This document shows positions 50,378-59,143 of a DNA stretch of 64,000 nucleotides, one piece after another. This stretch comes from a virus, in IMG/VR virus record IMGVR_UViG_3300021389_000012, positions 1-64,000 of that record; one strand, written 5' to 3'. How positions within the stretch are numbered: position 1 is the first letter of the stretch; each line of letters opens with the position of its first letter. The notes under the pieces are model-generated. The model saw only the letters and a program-made list of their open reading frames with translations, was not told the DNA's origin and made no database searches. The position numbers and the translations under genes are program-made.

Positions 50378-51159
50378 AAAAAGATAAAGAATACTTTAGT
50401 AACTTAACACAGGTAAAAAGATTTATTACTGAATGTGAACAAAAAGAACACTATCAGGATTTAAAAATACCTGGCAATGAATATGACAATTGGAAAACTG
50501 ATAAACGTATTGAAAATGAATATGCAAAATGGATTATAAGACATAGCAATTGTCCTAGTTTACTTTTAAATATACCAGTACCTTATAAAGAAATGACTGC
50601 TGAAGCTGAACAGTTTCTTGATAGGTTTGTTAAACATAGAGGCGGTTGGAATCCAGGATGGAGCAGTATTGCAGTACATGGCCAATCAGCTGAAAGAACA
50701 CAACCTGCAAATTATTATGTAGAAGAAGGCATTGATACTGAAGATAATATAGCACCCTATGATTGGACAGAAATTGCAAAAGATTGTCCAGTAACAGTAG
50801 AATGGCTAACGAATTCTTTTCCAATAAAAGAATTTCAAAGAGTTAGATTTATGTTATTAGAACCTGGCGGTTTTATTCAACCACATAGTGATTTTGATGA
50901 AAGAAGAATGGCAGCATTTAATATATCTTTAAGTAATCCAGACGGAGTGCATTTTGCACAGGAAGAAGCAGGACTAATACCATGGCAACCAGGCGAAGCT
51001 CGTGCTATTGATATTGGAAGACAGCATAGTGTATTGCATACAGGAACAGAAAATAGAATCCATATGATTGTTCATGGAAAATGGGCAGATAACTTTGAAA
51101 GGTGCATTTGCGAAAGTTTTGAGGCCCTTTTGATAAATATAGCCTTAAATAACAACTAA
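50365..51159 (+). CDS. Aspartyl/asparaginyl beta-hydroxylase-like 2-oxoglutarate oxygenase
   Basis: This 264-residue protein has the Fe(II)/2OG cupin pattern of the Asp/Asn hydroxylase family. LEPGGFIQPHSDFDERRMAAFNISLSNPDG gives the H-x-D pair near residues 173-175, and the distal His lies in DIGRQHSVLHTGTENRIHMIVHG (about 215-237), with Arg for 2OG. Oxygenases of several kinds are frequent in marine T4-like phages, but the substrates are usually unknown. The start is inside the last codons of the 481-residue gene, so they are coupled. It is followed by the sheath gene under its own late promoter. Confidence 0.8.
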   Translation: MEQIKKDKEYFSNLTQVKRFITECEQKEHYQDLKIPGNEYDNWKTDKRIENEYAKWIIRHSNCPSLLLNIPVPYKEMTAEAEQFLDRFVKHRGGWNPGWSSIAVHGQSAERTQPANYYVEEGIDTEDNIAPYDWTEIAKDCPVTVEWLTNSFPIKEFQRVRFMLLEPGGFIQPHSDFDERRMAAFNISLSNPDGVHFAQEEAGLIPWQPGEARAIDIGRQHSVLHTGTENRIHMIVHGKWADNFERCICESFEALLINIALNNN

Positions 51160-51194
51160 GTTAACTCTGTAAACCCCCGATTTAAGCAAAATCA

Positions 51195-51203
51195 AATAAA
51201 TAC
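51195..51203 (+). promoter_or_regulatory. Late promoter (AATAAATAC) for gp18
   Basis: AATAAATAC lies 48 nt before the gp18 ATG; the leader contains AAAAAGGAGC, a strong ribosome binding site. Confidence 0.7.
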
Positions 51204-51251
51204 ATGTATAGTAAATTTAGGCATTTAGCCTATTAGAAAAAGGAGCTTAAC

Positions 51252-53654
51252 ATGGCAAATCTTACTTCACCTGGCGTACAGGTTTCAGTAACAGACGAAT
51301 CAGTATACGGCCCAGCAGGAGCCGGAACTGTTCCTATGTTATTTATTGCTACTGGTGAGGATAAGGCAGACCCTACCTCAACTGAAACAGATGGCATTGC
51401 AAAATACACAAAGTCTGCACAATCAAAAAAACCTATTCTAGTTACTTCACAAAGAGAACTTACACAGTACTTTGGAAACATTGATTTCCGTAAAGTAAGT
51501 GGTACAGTTCAACAAGGTGACGAAACTAACGAATACGGACTTTTGGCAGCATATTCATTTTTAGGACAAGCTTCGGCGGCGTATGTAGTACGTGCTGATG
51601 TTAACCTAACAGAACTTAGACCAAGTTCATCAGCACCAGGCGGTGCAGCAGCAAATAACACTTATTGGGTCAGTCCAACAGGTGCAAGCTGGGGTATTTT
51701 TGAAAGCGATGGTACATCGTGGACTGAACAAACTCCAACAGTAGAAATTGTTAATTCAGGTGCACCTACAACTGTAACAACAACTGCAGGTGAATACTTA
51801 GTATTAATTACGAATGATACATCAAGTACAACTATTAGTTACTTTAAAAGTAACGGTACGGCATGGGTGGCATTAGTAGATGGCGACACTACATTTGCTC
51901 CACATTATTCAGCACCATCTAGCCCATCGGCAGCTGATGTATGGATTAAAACAACTCAAGCAGGTGGTATAAAATTTGTACCAAGTTTGTACACAACAGC
52001 ATCAGGTTCGTTTGTTGGACAAGCAATTGAATACGCTGGAGACACAGCACCAACTAATACTGCTGGTATATTTGCAGATGGATCTACATACTCAGCTAGA
52101 ACGTTATTAGATGGCGATCTTTGGCTTGATTTCACTGACGCAAGTTCAAGTATTGAACTTAAACGTTATGATGGATCATCATGGGCCAGTATTGGTTCAA
52201 CAGGATCATATCCAGTATCAGTATCAACTACAGAACCAACTGGTAATCCAGTAAATGGTCAACTTTGGTTTGATCCAGATGTAAACGAATTAGCAGTTTA
52301 TGAAGTTAAATCAGACTCAGGAACACAAAAATGGGAACGTGCAGCAGACGTACAATACACTACAACTGCACCAACAACAGACACAGGCGGTAACGCACTA
52401 GTTGACGGTGACTATTGGGTTGATACAGACGCAAGCGGTTATCCTGTAATTTACAGACATAACGGTACAGCATGGGCAGTAAAAGATGCTACAGATCAAA
52501 GCACAAGTGCAGGTGTTGTATTTGGCGATATTACAGCGTTAGACACAACTGCAGGTGGTTTTGAAGCAACTCTATTAGCAGGCGCTCCAGATCCATTAGT
52601 ACACCCAGTTGGAATGACTGGTATTAATATGTGTCGTTCAGCTAACACAGTTAGAGAATATGATACTTCATTAAACACACCTTGGAAATGGCGTAACAAA
52701 GCAAGCAATCAAGCAAGCGGCAAAGGTTCGTTTGGTAGATTAGCTCAGCGTAAAGTTGTTACAACAGCTATGCAGGCAGCAGCAGGCGGATCAGAACTAC
52801 GTGAAGATACAGTAGCGTTCCGTTTAATTGCAGCTCCAGGTTATACAGAGTTATATGATGAAATGGTAACATTAAACGCAGACAGAGACGAAACAGCATT
52901 TATTATTGTTGACGCTCCATTCCGTTTAAATGCAACCGAGGCAGTAGCTTGGAAACAAGGTACAACTGCTACAGAAAATGGCGAAGATGGATTAGTAACA
53001 TCAAACACTTATAGTGCGGTTTATTATCCACACGCATTAACAACTAACCCTTCTACAGGTGATAACGTTGTTGCTCCAGCATCACACATTGCATTATACA
53101 CATATGCATACAGTGATAACGTGAGCTTTCAATGGTTTGCACCAGCAGGTTTAACACGTGGTGTTGTACAAAATGCAACTAACGTTGGTTACTTAAATTC
53201 AGAAGATGAGTTTGTTAAATTATCATTAACTCAAGGTTCTAGAGATGCAATGTATGAGCAGAAGATGAATCCAATTGCAAAATTCCCTACAGAGGGTGTT
53301 GTAGTATTTGGACAGAAATCAATGCATGCAAGTGCTTCTGCATTAGATAGAGTTAACGTAGCAAGACTTACAGCTTATTTAAGAGAACGTTTTGCCGTAA
53401 TAGCAAGACCTTTCTTGTTTGAGCCAAATGATGCAAGTACTCGTTCAAATGCTAAAGCAACATTTGATGGGTTCTTATCAAACATTATGCAACAACGTGG
53501 TGTTTATGACTTTGCGGTAGTTTGTGATACAACAAACAATACGCCTGCAAGAATTGATGCAAATGAATTTTATGTTGATGTAGCAATTGAGCCTACAAAA
53601 TCAGCAGAATTTATTTATATTCCAATTAGAATCGTAAATACTGGCGAAATTTAA
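51252..53654 (+). CDS. gp18: Tail sheath protein gp18 with a large surface insertion
   Basis: This 800-residue protein compares with 659 for T4 gp18. Sheath landmarks are ANLTSPGVQVSVTDESVYG at the N-terminus, DETNEYGLLAAYSFLGQASAAYVVRADVN (about 91-119), and the conserved C-terminal half from HPVGMTGINMCRSANTVREYDTS to EFIYIPIRIVNTGEI. Between about 130 and 420 lies an insertion made of repeated small beta units: SDGTSWTEQ, SNGTAWVAL, YDGSSWASI, YWVDTDASGYPVIYRHNGTAWAV. Related units appear in gp15 and gp14. The insertion would project from the tail surface. Confidence 0.95.
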   Translation: MANLTSPGVQVSVTDESVYGPAGAGTVPMLFIATGEDKADPTSTETDGIAKYTKSAQSKKPILVTSQRELTQYFGNIDFRKVSGTVQQGDETNEYGLLAAYSFLGQASAAYVVRADVNLTELRPSSSAPGGAAANNTYWVSPTGASWGIFESDGTSWTEQTPTVEIVNSGAPTTVTTTAGEYLVLITNDTSSTTISYFKSNGTAWVALVDGDTTFAPHYSAPSSPSAADVWIKTTQAGGIKFVPSLYTTASGSFVGQAIEYAGDTAPTNTAGIFADGSTYSARTLLDGDLWLDFTDASSSIELKRYDGSSWASIGSTGSYPVSVSTTEPTGNPVNGQLWFDPDVNELAVYEVKSDSGTQKWERAADVQYTTTAPTTDTGGNALVDGDYWVDTDASGYPVIYRHNGTAWAVKDATDQSTSAGVVFGDITALDTTAGGFEATLLAGAPDPLVHPVGMTGINMCRSANTVREYDTSLNTPWKWRNKASNQASGKGSFGRLAQRKVVTTAMQAAAGGSELREDTVAFRLIAAPGYTELYDEMVTLNADRDETAFIIVDAPFRLNATEAVAWKQGTTATENGEDGLVTSNTYSAVYYPHALTTNPSTGDNVVAPASHIALYTYAYSDNVSFQWFAPAGLTRGVVQNATNVGYLNSEDEFVKLSLTQGSRDAMYEQKMNPIAKFPTEGVVVFGQKSMHASASALDRVNVARLTAYLRERFAVIARPFLFEPNDASTRSNAKATFDGFLSNIMQQRGVYDFAVVCDTTNNTPARIDANEFYVDVAIEPTKSAEFIYIPIRIVNTGEI

Positions 53655-53680
53655 GTTAAAAGTTTAATTTAATTAAAAAT

Positions 53681-53710
53681 AAGGGCTACTATAGAAATAT
53701 AGTAGCCTTT
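53681..53710 (+). terminator. Hairpin after gp18 (probable terminator)
   Basis: A 13-bp stem AAGGGCTACTATA / TATAGTAGCCTTT closes on a GAAA tetraloop, with one G-T pair. The T tract is short, so it may be a terminator or an mRNA-stabilising hairpin between sheath and tube. Confidence 0.7.
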
Positions 53711-53753
53711 AATATGACAAATTTTAAATATTGTAATTTTTCAGCAATGATTT

Positions 53754-53762
53754 GATAAATAC
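53754..53762 (+). promoter_or_regulatory. Late promoter (GATAAATAC) for gp19
   Basis: GATAAATAC lies 44 nt before the tube gene ATG, followed by ATAGGAGAAAA. Confidence 0.78.
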
Positions 53763-53806
53763 AATATAACAGAAATACTACAGTATTAGTATATAGGAGA
53801 AAACAA

Positions 53807-54406
53807 ATGGCTGTAATTACAAATTTTGGTGTACCAACTGATGCAACACCTGGTACAACATTGATGCCTAAACTACAATATAGATTTAGAGTATCATTTA
53901 ACAATTTAGGTGTATCTGCAACTAGCGATACAACAACACAAAACGTTATTAGTGCTTCAAGACCTAATTTAACACATGAAGAAGTTGTCGTTGATTCATA
54001 CAACTCAAAAATGTATCTAGCAGGTAAGCATACTTGGGAACCAGTAACAGTAGTGTTACGTGATGATATGAATTCACATGTTATTAAAGAGCTAGGTGCA
54101 CAATTAAACAAACAAGTTGATCATGCAGATCAGCAAAGTGCTAAAGCAGGAAGTTCGTATAAATTTGAAACTATTATTGAAACATTAGATGGTGCTAACG
54201 GAACAACTAAACCAGAAACTTTTGATAAATGGCAACTACAAGGTTGCTTTATTAGTAATATACAATATGGTGATTTAAATTATGCAGATTCAAGTATGGT
54301 TCAAGTTACACTAACAATACGTTATGATCATGCAGAGCATACAGTAAATAGTGTTGATCTATTATCTGGAGCTGACATGAAAGACGGCTCAGGCGCTACA
54401 CAATAG
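53807..54406 (+). CDS. gp19: Tail tube protein gp19
   Basis: This 199-residue protein is close in length to T4 gp19 (163). Tube-family stretches: YRFRVSFNNLGVSATSDTTTQNVISASRPNLTHEEVVVDSYNSKMYLAGKHTWEPVTVVLRDD (about 25-87) and WQLQGCFISNIQYGDLNYADSSMVQVTLTIRYDHAEH (about 143-179). It forms the inner tube. It follows gp18 as in T4, with its own promoter because tube is needed in large amounts. Confidence 0.93.
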   Translation: MAVITNFGVPTDATPGTTLMPKLQYRFRVSFNNLGVSATSDTTTQNVISASRPNLTHEEVVVDSYNSKMYLAGKHTWEPVTVVLRDDMNSHVIKELGAQLNKQVDHADQQSAKAGSSYKFETIIETLDGANGTTKPETFDKWQLQGCFISNIQYGDLNYADSSMVQVTLTIRYDHAEHTVNSVDLLSGADMKDGSGATQ

Positions 54407-54426
54407 TAAATTAAGGACTAGTAACA

Positions 54427-55299
54427 ATGGCAATAGGCAATGACGCACATCTATTGTATGGTCAAACGCTACCGCATAGACCAGACCTTAAGATGACAGC
54501 GATACCAAGGAACAAGTATCTCTTCGCAGTTAGATTAACTATGCATGACGGTAGTAACCTTAATCTTACACGTATAGCTAATGTGTCAATGCCATCGTTT
54601 GTATATAGAACACAAACACTTAATAATTATAATAATAAAAGCATAGTACAAACAGGAATAGATTATACTCCTATAACACTGACAGCATACGATACCAAAG
54701 ATGCTGTATTTGAAAATTTCCTTAAGAAGTACGCTAATCATTATTTTACAGGACCAATGAACGATGATAGTTACGTAGAGTGGCTAAACAGTCCAAAAGG
54801 ATTTGATTTAAAAACAACAAATCATTACATTAAAATGATGACTATTACTAGACTTGATACTAGTGAACAAGAAAATGTAATTGAAATATTTCATCCATTT
54901 ATACAAAATGCAGATGCTGATACGCTAGATTATTCAGATAGTAGCCCTACTACTTTTAGAGTAACACTTGCATACGAAGGTTATAGAATTAAAACTCCTA
55001 CAAACGATACTTCATCGGAAACGCTAAAAGCAGTTGCTGATAGACATCCAGACATTTCAAATGCTGTTATAGAAGGAAGCAATACAGTAGACCCAGGTTT
55101 ATTGAAAGCTCTAGAAGATGCACCAAATGAAGTTGATCCAGCATTATTAAGAGCTCTCGACGAAGTAAACACTGAATCAGCTCAAACCCAGGCTAAACAA
55201 CTAGAAAAATTTAAAGAAGCTGAAATTGATCACGAAGCATTTGCTAGAGCGTTAGCTGATAACCCTGCTCTTGTTGCCGATATGAAAAACAGATTTTAA
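54427..55299 (+). CDS. Tail-tube-like paralogue, possible gp54-type initiator or tail cap
   Basis: This 290-residue protein repeats the tube-fold pattern: NKYLFAVRLTMHDGSNLNLTRIANVSMPSFVYRTQTLNNYNNKS (about 29-72) and DADTLDYSDSSPTTFRVTLAYEGYRI (about 161-186). It then adds a ~100-residue charged helical tail with two similar units, VDPGLLKALEDAPNE and VDPALLRALDEVNTE. Tube-fold proteins that start (gp54, gp48) or cap the tube share this design. Position after gp19 fits either. Co-transcribed with gp19. Confidence 0.6.
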   Translation: MAIGNDAHLLYGQTLPHRPDLKMTAIPRNKYLFAVRLTMHDGSNLNLTRIANVSMPSFVYRTQTLNNYNNKSIVQTGIDYTPITLTAYDTKDAVFENFLKKYANHYFTGPMNDDSYVEWLNSPKGFDLKTTNHYIKMMTITRLDTSEQENVIEIFHPFIQNADADTLDYSDSSPTTFRVTLAYEGYRIKTPTNDTSSETLKAVADRHPDISNAVIEGSNTVDPGLLKALEDAPNEVDPALLRALDEVNTESAQTQAKQLEKFKEAEIDHEAFARALADNPALVADMKNRF

Positions 55300-55317
55300 A
55301 TATATGGAGTAACACTA

Positions 55318-55764
55318 ATGCCGAAATTCCAAAATGGAAAATTCGTACCTTCTAACCCAGATAAATACTTAGGTAAAAGAACACCACATTACAGAAGTGG
55401 ATGGGAATTAGCAGTATTTCGTATGTGTGATAATCACCCAGCAATACTAGGTTGGGGCAGCGAAACACACAGAATCCCATATAAAAACCCACTTACTGGA
55501 AAAATGAGTACTTATGTACCTGACTTGTTATTAGTATACAAAGACAAGAAAGGACAAAATCATGCTGAGATGGTTGAGATTAAACCAGCTAGTCAGACAT
55601 TGAGCGAAGCAAGAACACAAGCTCAAAAGGCAGCAGCAGTGGTTAATCACTCAAAATGGGCAGCCGCACATGCCTGGTGTAAACAACAAGGAATGGCGTT
55701 TAGGGTTATTACCGAACATCAAATTTTTAATAAACCTCAAAACTCTAAAAAGAAAAGAAAATGA
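55318..55764 (+). CDS. gp4: Head completion nuclease gp4 (PD-(D/E)XK-like)
   Basis: This 148-residue basic protein matches T4 gp4 in length (150) and pattern. FQNGKFVPSNPDKYLGK and HYRSGWEL (Glu 30) are followed by IPYKNPLTGKMSTYVPDLLLVY (Asp 69), EMVEIKP (Glu 87, Lys 89) and HSKWAAAHAWCKQQGMAFRVITEHQI. These acidic/lysine positions form a PD-(D/E)XK nuclease site. It acts in head completion before tail joining. It overlaps the gp16 start by 4 nt. Confidence 0.88.
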   Translation: MPKFQNGKFVPSNPDKYLGKRTPHYRSGWELAVFRMCDNHPAILGWGSETHRIPYKNPLTGKMSTYVPDLLLVYKDKKGQNHAEMVEIKPASQTLSEARTQAQKAAAVVNHSKWAAAHAWCKQQGMAFRVITEHQIFNKPQNSKKKRK

Positions 55765-56297
55765 CAAAAAAATTAGAAGAAGAATTAAATTTACCAGATT
55801 TAGATGAATTACTTCCTGATGAAACAGAACAGGAAGCGCCTACTACTGAAGAACTTAAAACAGAAATAGCAAACATTGAAGGCGAAATGAGTATGGTAGA
55901 ACGTGCCAACATTGCATTGCCTACAGTTGAAGGTTTAGAACAGTTAGATAGAGAAATGGACGAATATGCAAAGAAGGCCATGGAAACATTTGAAGATTTA
56001 GTAGATCTTGGTAAAAATGTAGAAGATAGACATGCTGCTCCTATATTTGATAGTGCAAGCAAAATGATATCAGCAGCTCTACAGGCAAAACAAGCCAAAA
56101 TGGACAAGAAAATGAAAATGATTGAGTTACAAATGCGTCAAGCTAGACTTGAAAAAGACAGTGAGAAGATAGATGCGTATGTAGCCGGTAAAAAACACGA
56201 ATTGGGCGAAGAAGAAGAGACAGAAGGGCGTATAGTTGGTGATAGAACTGCTATGCTTGCCGAAATAATGAAAAACTTGCCTGAAAAAGATAAATAG
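55761..56297 (+). CDS. gp16: Small terminase subunit gp16
   Basis: This 178-residue, strongly helical, acidic protein (T4 gp16 is 164) has a long central coiled coil (LDREMDEYAKKAMETFEDLVDLG, then AKQAKMDKKMKMIELQMRQARLEKDS). It ends RTAMLAEIMKNLPEKDK, a tail seen in gp16 of marine T4-like phages. It regulates gp17 packaging. The large subunit is 3.5 kb downstream rather than adjacent; four genes intervene. A GATAAATAG promoter-like box overlaps its stop. Confidence 0.82.
   Translation: MTKKLEEELNLPDLDELLPDETEQEAPTTEELKTEIANIEGEMSMVERANIALPTVEGLEQLDREMDEYAKKAMETFEDLVDLGKNVEDRHAAPIFDSASKMISAALQAKQAKMDKKMKMIELQMRQARLEKDSEKIDAYVAGKKHELGEEEETEGRIVGDRTAMLAEIMKNLPEKDK
56289..56297 (+). promoter_or_regulatory. 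Late promoter-like GATAAATAG at the gp16 stop
   Basis: GATAAATAG includes the gp16 stop codon and lies 21 nt upstream of the ATG at 56319; ATAGGAGATAA follows. Confidence 0.55.
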
Positions 56298-56318
56298 TAT
56301 TAATAGGAGATAACCGCA

Positions 56319-56813
56319 ATGAAAAAACTATTTTCACAATACTTAAACGAATCAAAAAAATCGTGGAAGTTTAGTATTAAAACAATACACGATTTAACTG
56401 ATGATCAATGTGATCGCATAGAGAAGCACCTCGGAAAATACGACTCTAAAGGACTCGGTGCTGCAAAGAAAACAATACTACAAAGTGCACCACGTGATTT
56501 TCCAAATCATAAAGGATACGAAGTTTTTATACATGAATTTGAATGTGATAGAATTGCTAGCGGTTGGCAAGTACAAAATGACATTCGTAATATGCTTGGT
56601 TTAGCAGACGGCGTACTTAAAGTAATAGGCGAACATGAACCAGATGATTTAATTCCACCTATGAGCGAACGTGTTGAAAGCGTTCTAGCTGATAAAGATT
56701 ACAAAGATGCAGAAAAAGTAAATGCATCAGATCATTACGGTGACGAGTATAACTCCAGTTTCATTAAAGAATTAATGAAAGTAAAAAAAGAAAAGGAAAA
56801 AGGCAATGAGTGA
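56319..56813 (+). CDS. Putative internal head protein with a capsid-targeting-like N-terminus
   Basis: This 164-residue protein begins MKKLFSQYLNESKK. This resembles the short helical capsid-targeting peptides of T4 internal proteins (such as MKTYQEFIAEA) and contains L-N-E/S, a fit to the gp21 cleavage rule (L/I)-x-E/(A,G,S). The rest is a compact alpha/beta domain (WKFSIKTIHDLTDDQCDRIEKHLGKYD..., GYEVFIHEFECDRIASGWQVQNDIRNMLGL) followed by a Lys/Glu tail. It lies between the terminase subunits and overlaps the next acidic gene by 8 nt. Function beyond this is not recognised. Confidence 0.6.
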   Translation: MKKLFSQYLNESKKSWKFSIKTIHDLTDDQCDRIEKHLGKYDSKGLGAAKKTILQSAPRDFPNHKGYEVFIHEFECDRIASGWQVQNDIRNMLGLADGVLKVIGEHEPDDLIPPMSERVESVLADKDYKDAEKVNASDHYGDEYNSSFIKELMKVKKEKEKGNE

Positions 56814-58374
56814 TTTAGACAGAATATTAAAACTTGCTAGCCACGGCACAGCAGATGCTCAAAGCCAGGCTCCAGCAGAAAGAGAATTAAAAGAAGCACC
56901 AGGTAGAGAATTAAAACCACATGCCAAATTGGCATTAGAAGATTGGTGTAAAAGATGGTCCAAGTACAAAGGAATGAATGGTGATCCATTACCAATGGGA
57001 ATGGTACTAGCTAAAGTAGATGCAGGTATTACAACAGACGGAATTGAAGCAGGCGAAGCCGATAAAGCAATGGAAATTATATATCCAGGCAAAGGCGCTG
57101 AAATGAAAAGCGACATGAACGACGGTGATTCTCATGCACATGATGTTGATTGGGGTGATTATGAAATTCAAAAGCACTTGCCAATTACAAATAAAATGCA
57201 AGATGAATTTATAGCTATTATGGGCAACGATGACGAATCAACAATGCAAGGTGTTTATGATATTGTTAAAAATGCATGTATGGAAACAACACAAGAAGCA
57301 GTTGGTGAATTTGCAGATCCAATTTTAGATTTATGTGATGAATTAGAATGTGATTCAGATCATCCAGTACTTGGCGAATTAATTCGTTATTTAGATGGCG
57401 ATACAATTAAAGATTTTGTAGCAGACTTCCGTAGACACAACGATATGAATGGTGACATGGATGAAGCACAGCAATTAAACGCATCAGACTATCATTGTAG
57501 TGACTGTGGTGACACAATGCATAAACCAACTACAGATTGTTCAAATGATCCACATGATGAAACAGGTAGTTGGTGGGTTGACAAAGACGGCAATGGTGTT
57601 CCAGATTCATTAGAAGAAGCTCCAAATGAAGGCAATGAATTCTCAGGCGAATTAGCAAAAGCTAAAGCATCTGGTAAAAAAGAATTTGAAGTTGACGGCA
57701 AAAAATACAAAGTAGAATCTGAAGAAGCAGTAACTGAAGGCGATGTTCCTGAATATGCATGTATTAACACTGAAACAGGTGCTTTTGGATATTGTGACAA
57801 AGACGAACTTCACAACTTTACACACATGATGCCATCAAGTGAATTTACATATTTTGAACCACAAGATAATAACTTCCAAGGCATGGATGACGAAATGGCT
57901 GACCAAGAAGGTTGGACAAAAATTGCATCAATGGAATCTGATACGAACAGATTAAAAGAACTATCTGGAATTAGAGAAGCACAAAGTCAAGCACAAAAAG
58001 ACGCATTTGCAAAAATGTTAGCTTCTAAAAAAGGTGCTAAAAAAGATGACAAAGCTGATGAAGTTGAAGAAACTAACAAAGAAGAATTAGAGGAGTCTCC
58101 AACTATGGATACAACACAATTAATTAACTTAATGAAAAATTCAGGTTTAAGCGAAGAGAAAATTAAAACAAAATTAGACGAATGGGCAAACACACCAGCC
58201 GGTGCAGCAGAAGAAGAAGCTACATCACATGGTGAACCATACGAAAACTTTGCACAAAGCGTTAACCTAAGTTTAAAAAGATATTTAGATGCAGAAGATA
58301 TGAAAGTAGGCTTAAAAGAACATAAAGTTGAAGATATCAAAGAAGCATATAAGAAATCTAAAGGGGAAAAGTAA
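56806..58374 (+). CDS. Acidic protein with gp21-site-like motifs; putative prohead/internal protein
   Basis: This 522-residue, very acidic protein is built from short low-complexity linkers and small domains. It contains RELKEAPG (about 27-34), DSLEEAPNEG, and RLKELSGIREA at 57948-57980 (about residues 382-392), all matching gp21 sites, (L/I)-x-E/A. It also has a Cys/His cluster YHCSDCGDTMHKPTTDC (about 227-243) that may bind zinc. It overlaps both neighbours and shares its signature peptide with the next gene and the last gene of the window. A role in the head core or as ejected protein is inferred. Confidence 0.55.
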   Translation: MSDLDRILKLASHGTADAQSQAPAERELKEAPGRELKPHAKLALEDWCKRWSKYKGMNGDPLPMGMVLAKVDAGITTDGIEAGEADKAMEIIYPGKGAEMKSDMNDGDSHAHDVDWGDYEIQKHLPITNKMQDEFIAIMGNDDESTMQGVYDIVKNACMETTQEAVGEFADPILDLCDELECDSDHPVLGELIRYLDGDTIKDFVADFRRHNDMNGDMDEAQQLNASDYHCSDCGDTMHKPTTDCSNDPHDETGSWWVDKDGNGVPDSLEEAPNEGNEFSGELAKAKASGKKEFEVDGKKYKVESEEAVTEGDVPEYACINTETGAFGYCDKDELHNFTHMMPSSEFTYFEPQDNNFQGMDDEMADQEGWTKIASMESDTNRLKELSGIREAQSQAQKDAFAKMLASKKGAKKDDKADEVEETNKEELEESPTMDTTQLINLMKNSGLSEEKIKTKLDEWANTPAGAAEEEATSHGEPYENFAQSVNLSLKRYLDAEDMKVGLKEHKVEDIKEAYKKSKGEK

Positions 58375-59054
58375 TGCATAACGAAGAAATACGCAGATTA
58401 AAAGAACTTTCAGGTATTAAAGAAGAAGCTAAAAGTTCAGAAGTCTTCCAAATAATGAAAAAATCATTATTAAGACACAAGTGGTATCTTGAGAATGAAG
58501 AAATGGATCCAAACATGGTTTCATCAGAATTACGTGATGTTAACAATATGATTGACGCTGTTGATCAGGGCGAACATGAACCTTATTTTGATACAGCAGT
58601 AAACGATGATTACAGATATTTAATGAAAAACGTTGTTGACAAGTTAAAAGGCGAAAAGACTTCTATATATGGAGTAGACAATGACGTTCTGTCACCAAAT
58701 GCAAAACCTAATCCAAATTCAGCATATAATTCAGGTGAAGTAGAAAAAGCTGATGCTGAGGAAGACGCTTTAAATCCTACTGAATCAGAATTACGCAGAT
58801 TAAAAGAACTATCTGGAATTAAAGAAGCTCCAATCAAAGAGAATTTTGTAGACGATATGCCTTATGGATTACTTGATGGTATGACATTCACAGATGGCGA
58901 TGCAGACTATGATTATAGAGGTGCTCCAATGAATAATGGTGAAGTTGATTGGCCAGAAATTAACGAGTGGCATTTAGATGCAGATGGCAATGTAAAGCCA
59001 GAAGCAACAATAAAACCAGAAGATTTTGAAGTAAGCGATCTTGTTCCATTTTAA
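58374..59054 (+). CDS. Acidic protein with two RLKELSGIKE motifs; putative prohead/internal protein
   Basis: This 226-residue protein has the motif at its N-terminus (NEEIRRLKELSGIKEE, residues 3-18) and again near residue 142 (ELRRLKELSGIKEAP, DNA 58797-58829). The second matches a gp21 cleavage site (I-K-E/A). Between them is a helical domain (SSEVFQIMKKSLLRHKWYLENEE...). The tail is acidic, ending KPEDFEVSDLVPF. The start overlaps the previous stop by 1 nt. The layout suggests two modules each led by the same targeting or protease-recognition peptide. Confidence 0.55.
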   Translation: MHNEEIRRLKELSGIKEEAKSSEVFQIMKKSLLRHKWYLENEEMDPNMVSSELRDVNNMIDAVDQGEHEPYFDTAVNDDYRYLMKNVVDKLKGEKTSIYGVDNDVLSPNAKPNPNSAYNSGEVEKADAEEDALNPTESELRRLKELSGIKEAPIKENFVDDMPYGLLDGMTFTDGDADYDYRGAPMNNGEVDWPEINEWHLDADGNVKPEATIKPEDFEVSDLVPF

Positions 59055-59093
59055 AAAATTTAAAAAGTTCACGTTTCCTCCCAGGTGAAAATT

Positions 59094-59126
59094 AAAGCGG
59101 TGTAGTTAATTAACTACGCCGTTTTT
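59094..59126 (+). terminator. Rho-independent terminator
   Basis: GCGGTGTAGTTAA pairs with TTAACTACGCCGT (one G-T) and is followed by six T residues, closing the gp4-gp16-acidic protein transcript. Confidence 0.88.
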
Positions 59127-59130
59127 TCTT

Positions 59131-59139
59131 TATAAATAG
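59131..59139 (+). promoter_or_regulatory. Late promoter (TATAAATAG) at the QueC-like gene
   Basis: TATAAATAG, a perfect T4 late box, ends 4 nt before ATG 59144, so the transcript would begin at about the start codon. The spacing equals that at gp25. Confidence 0.65.
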
Positions 59140-59143
59140 TAAT

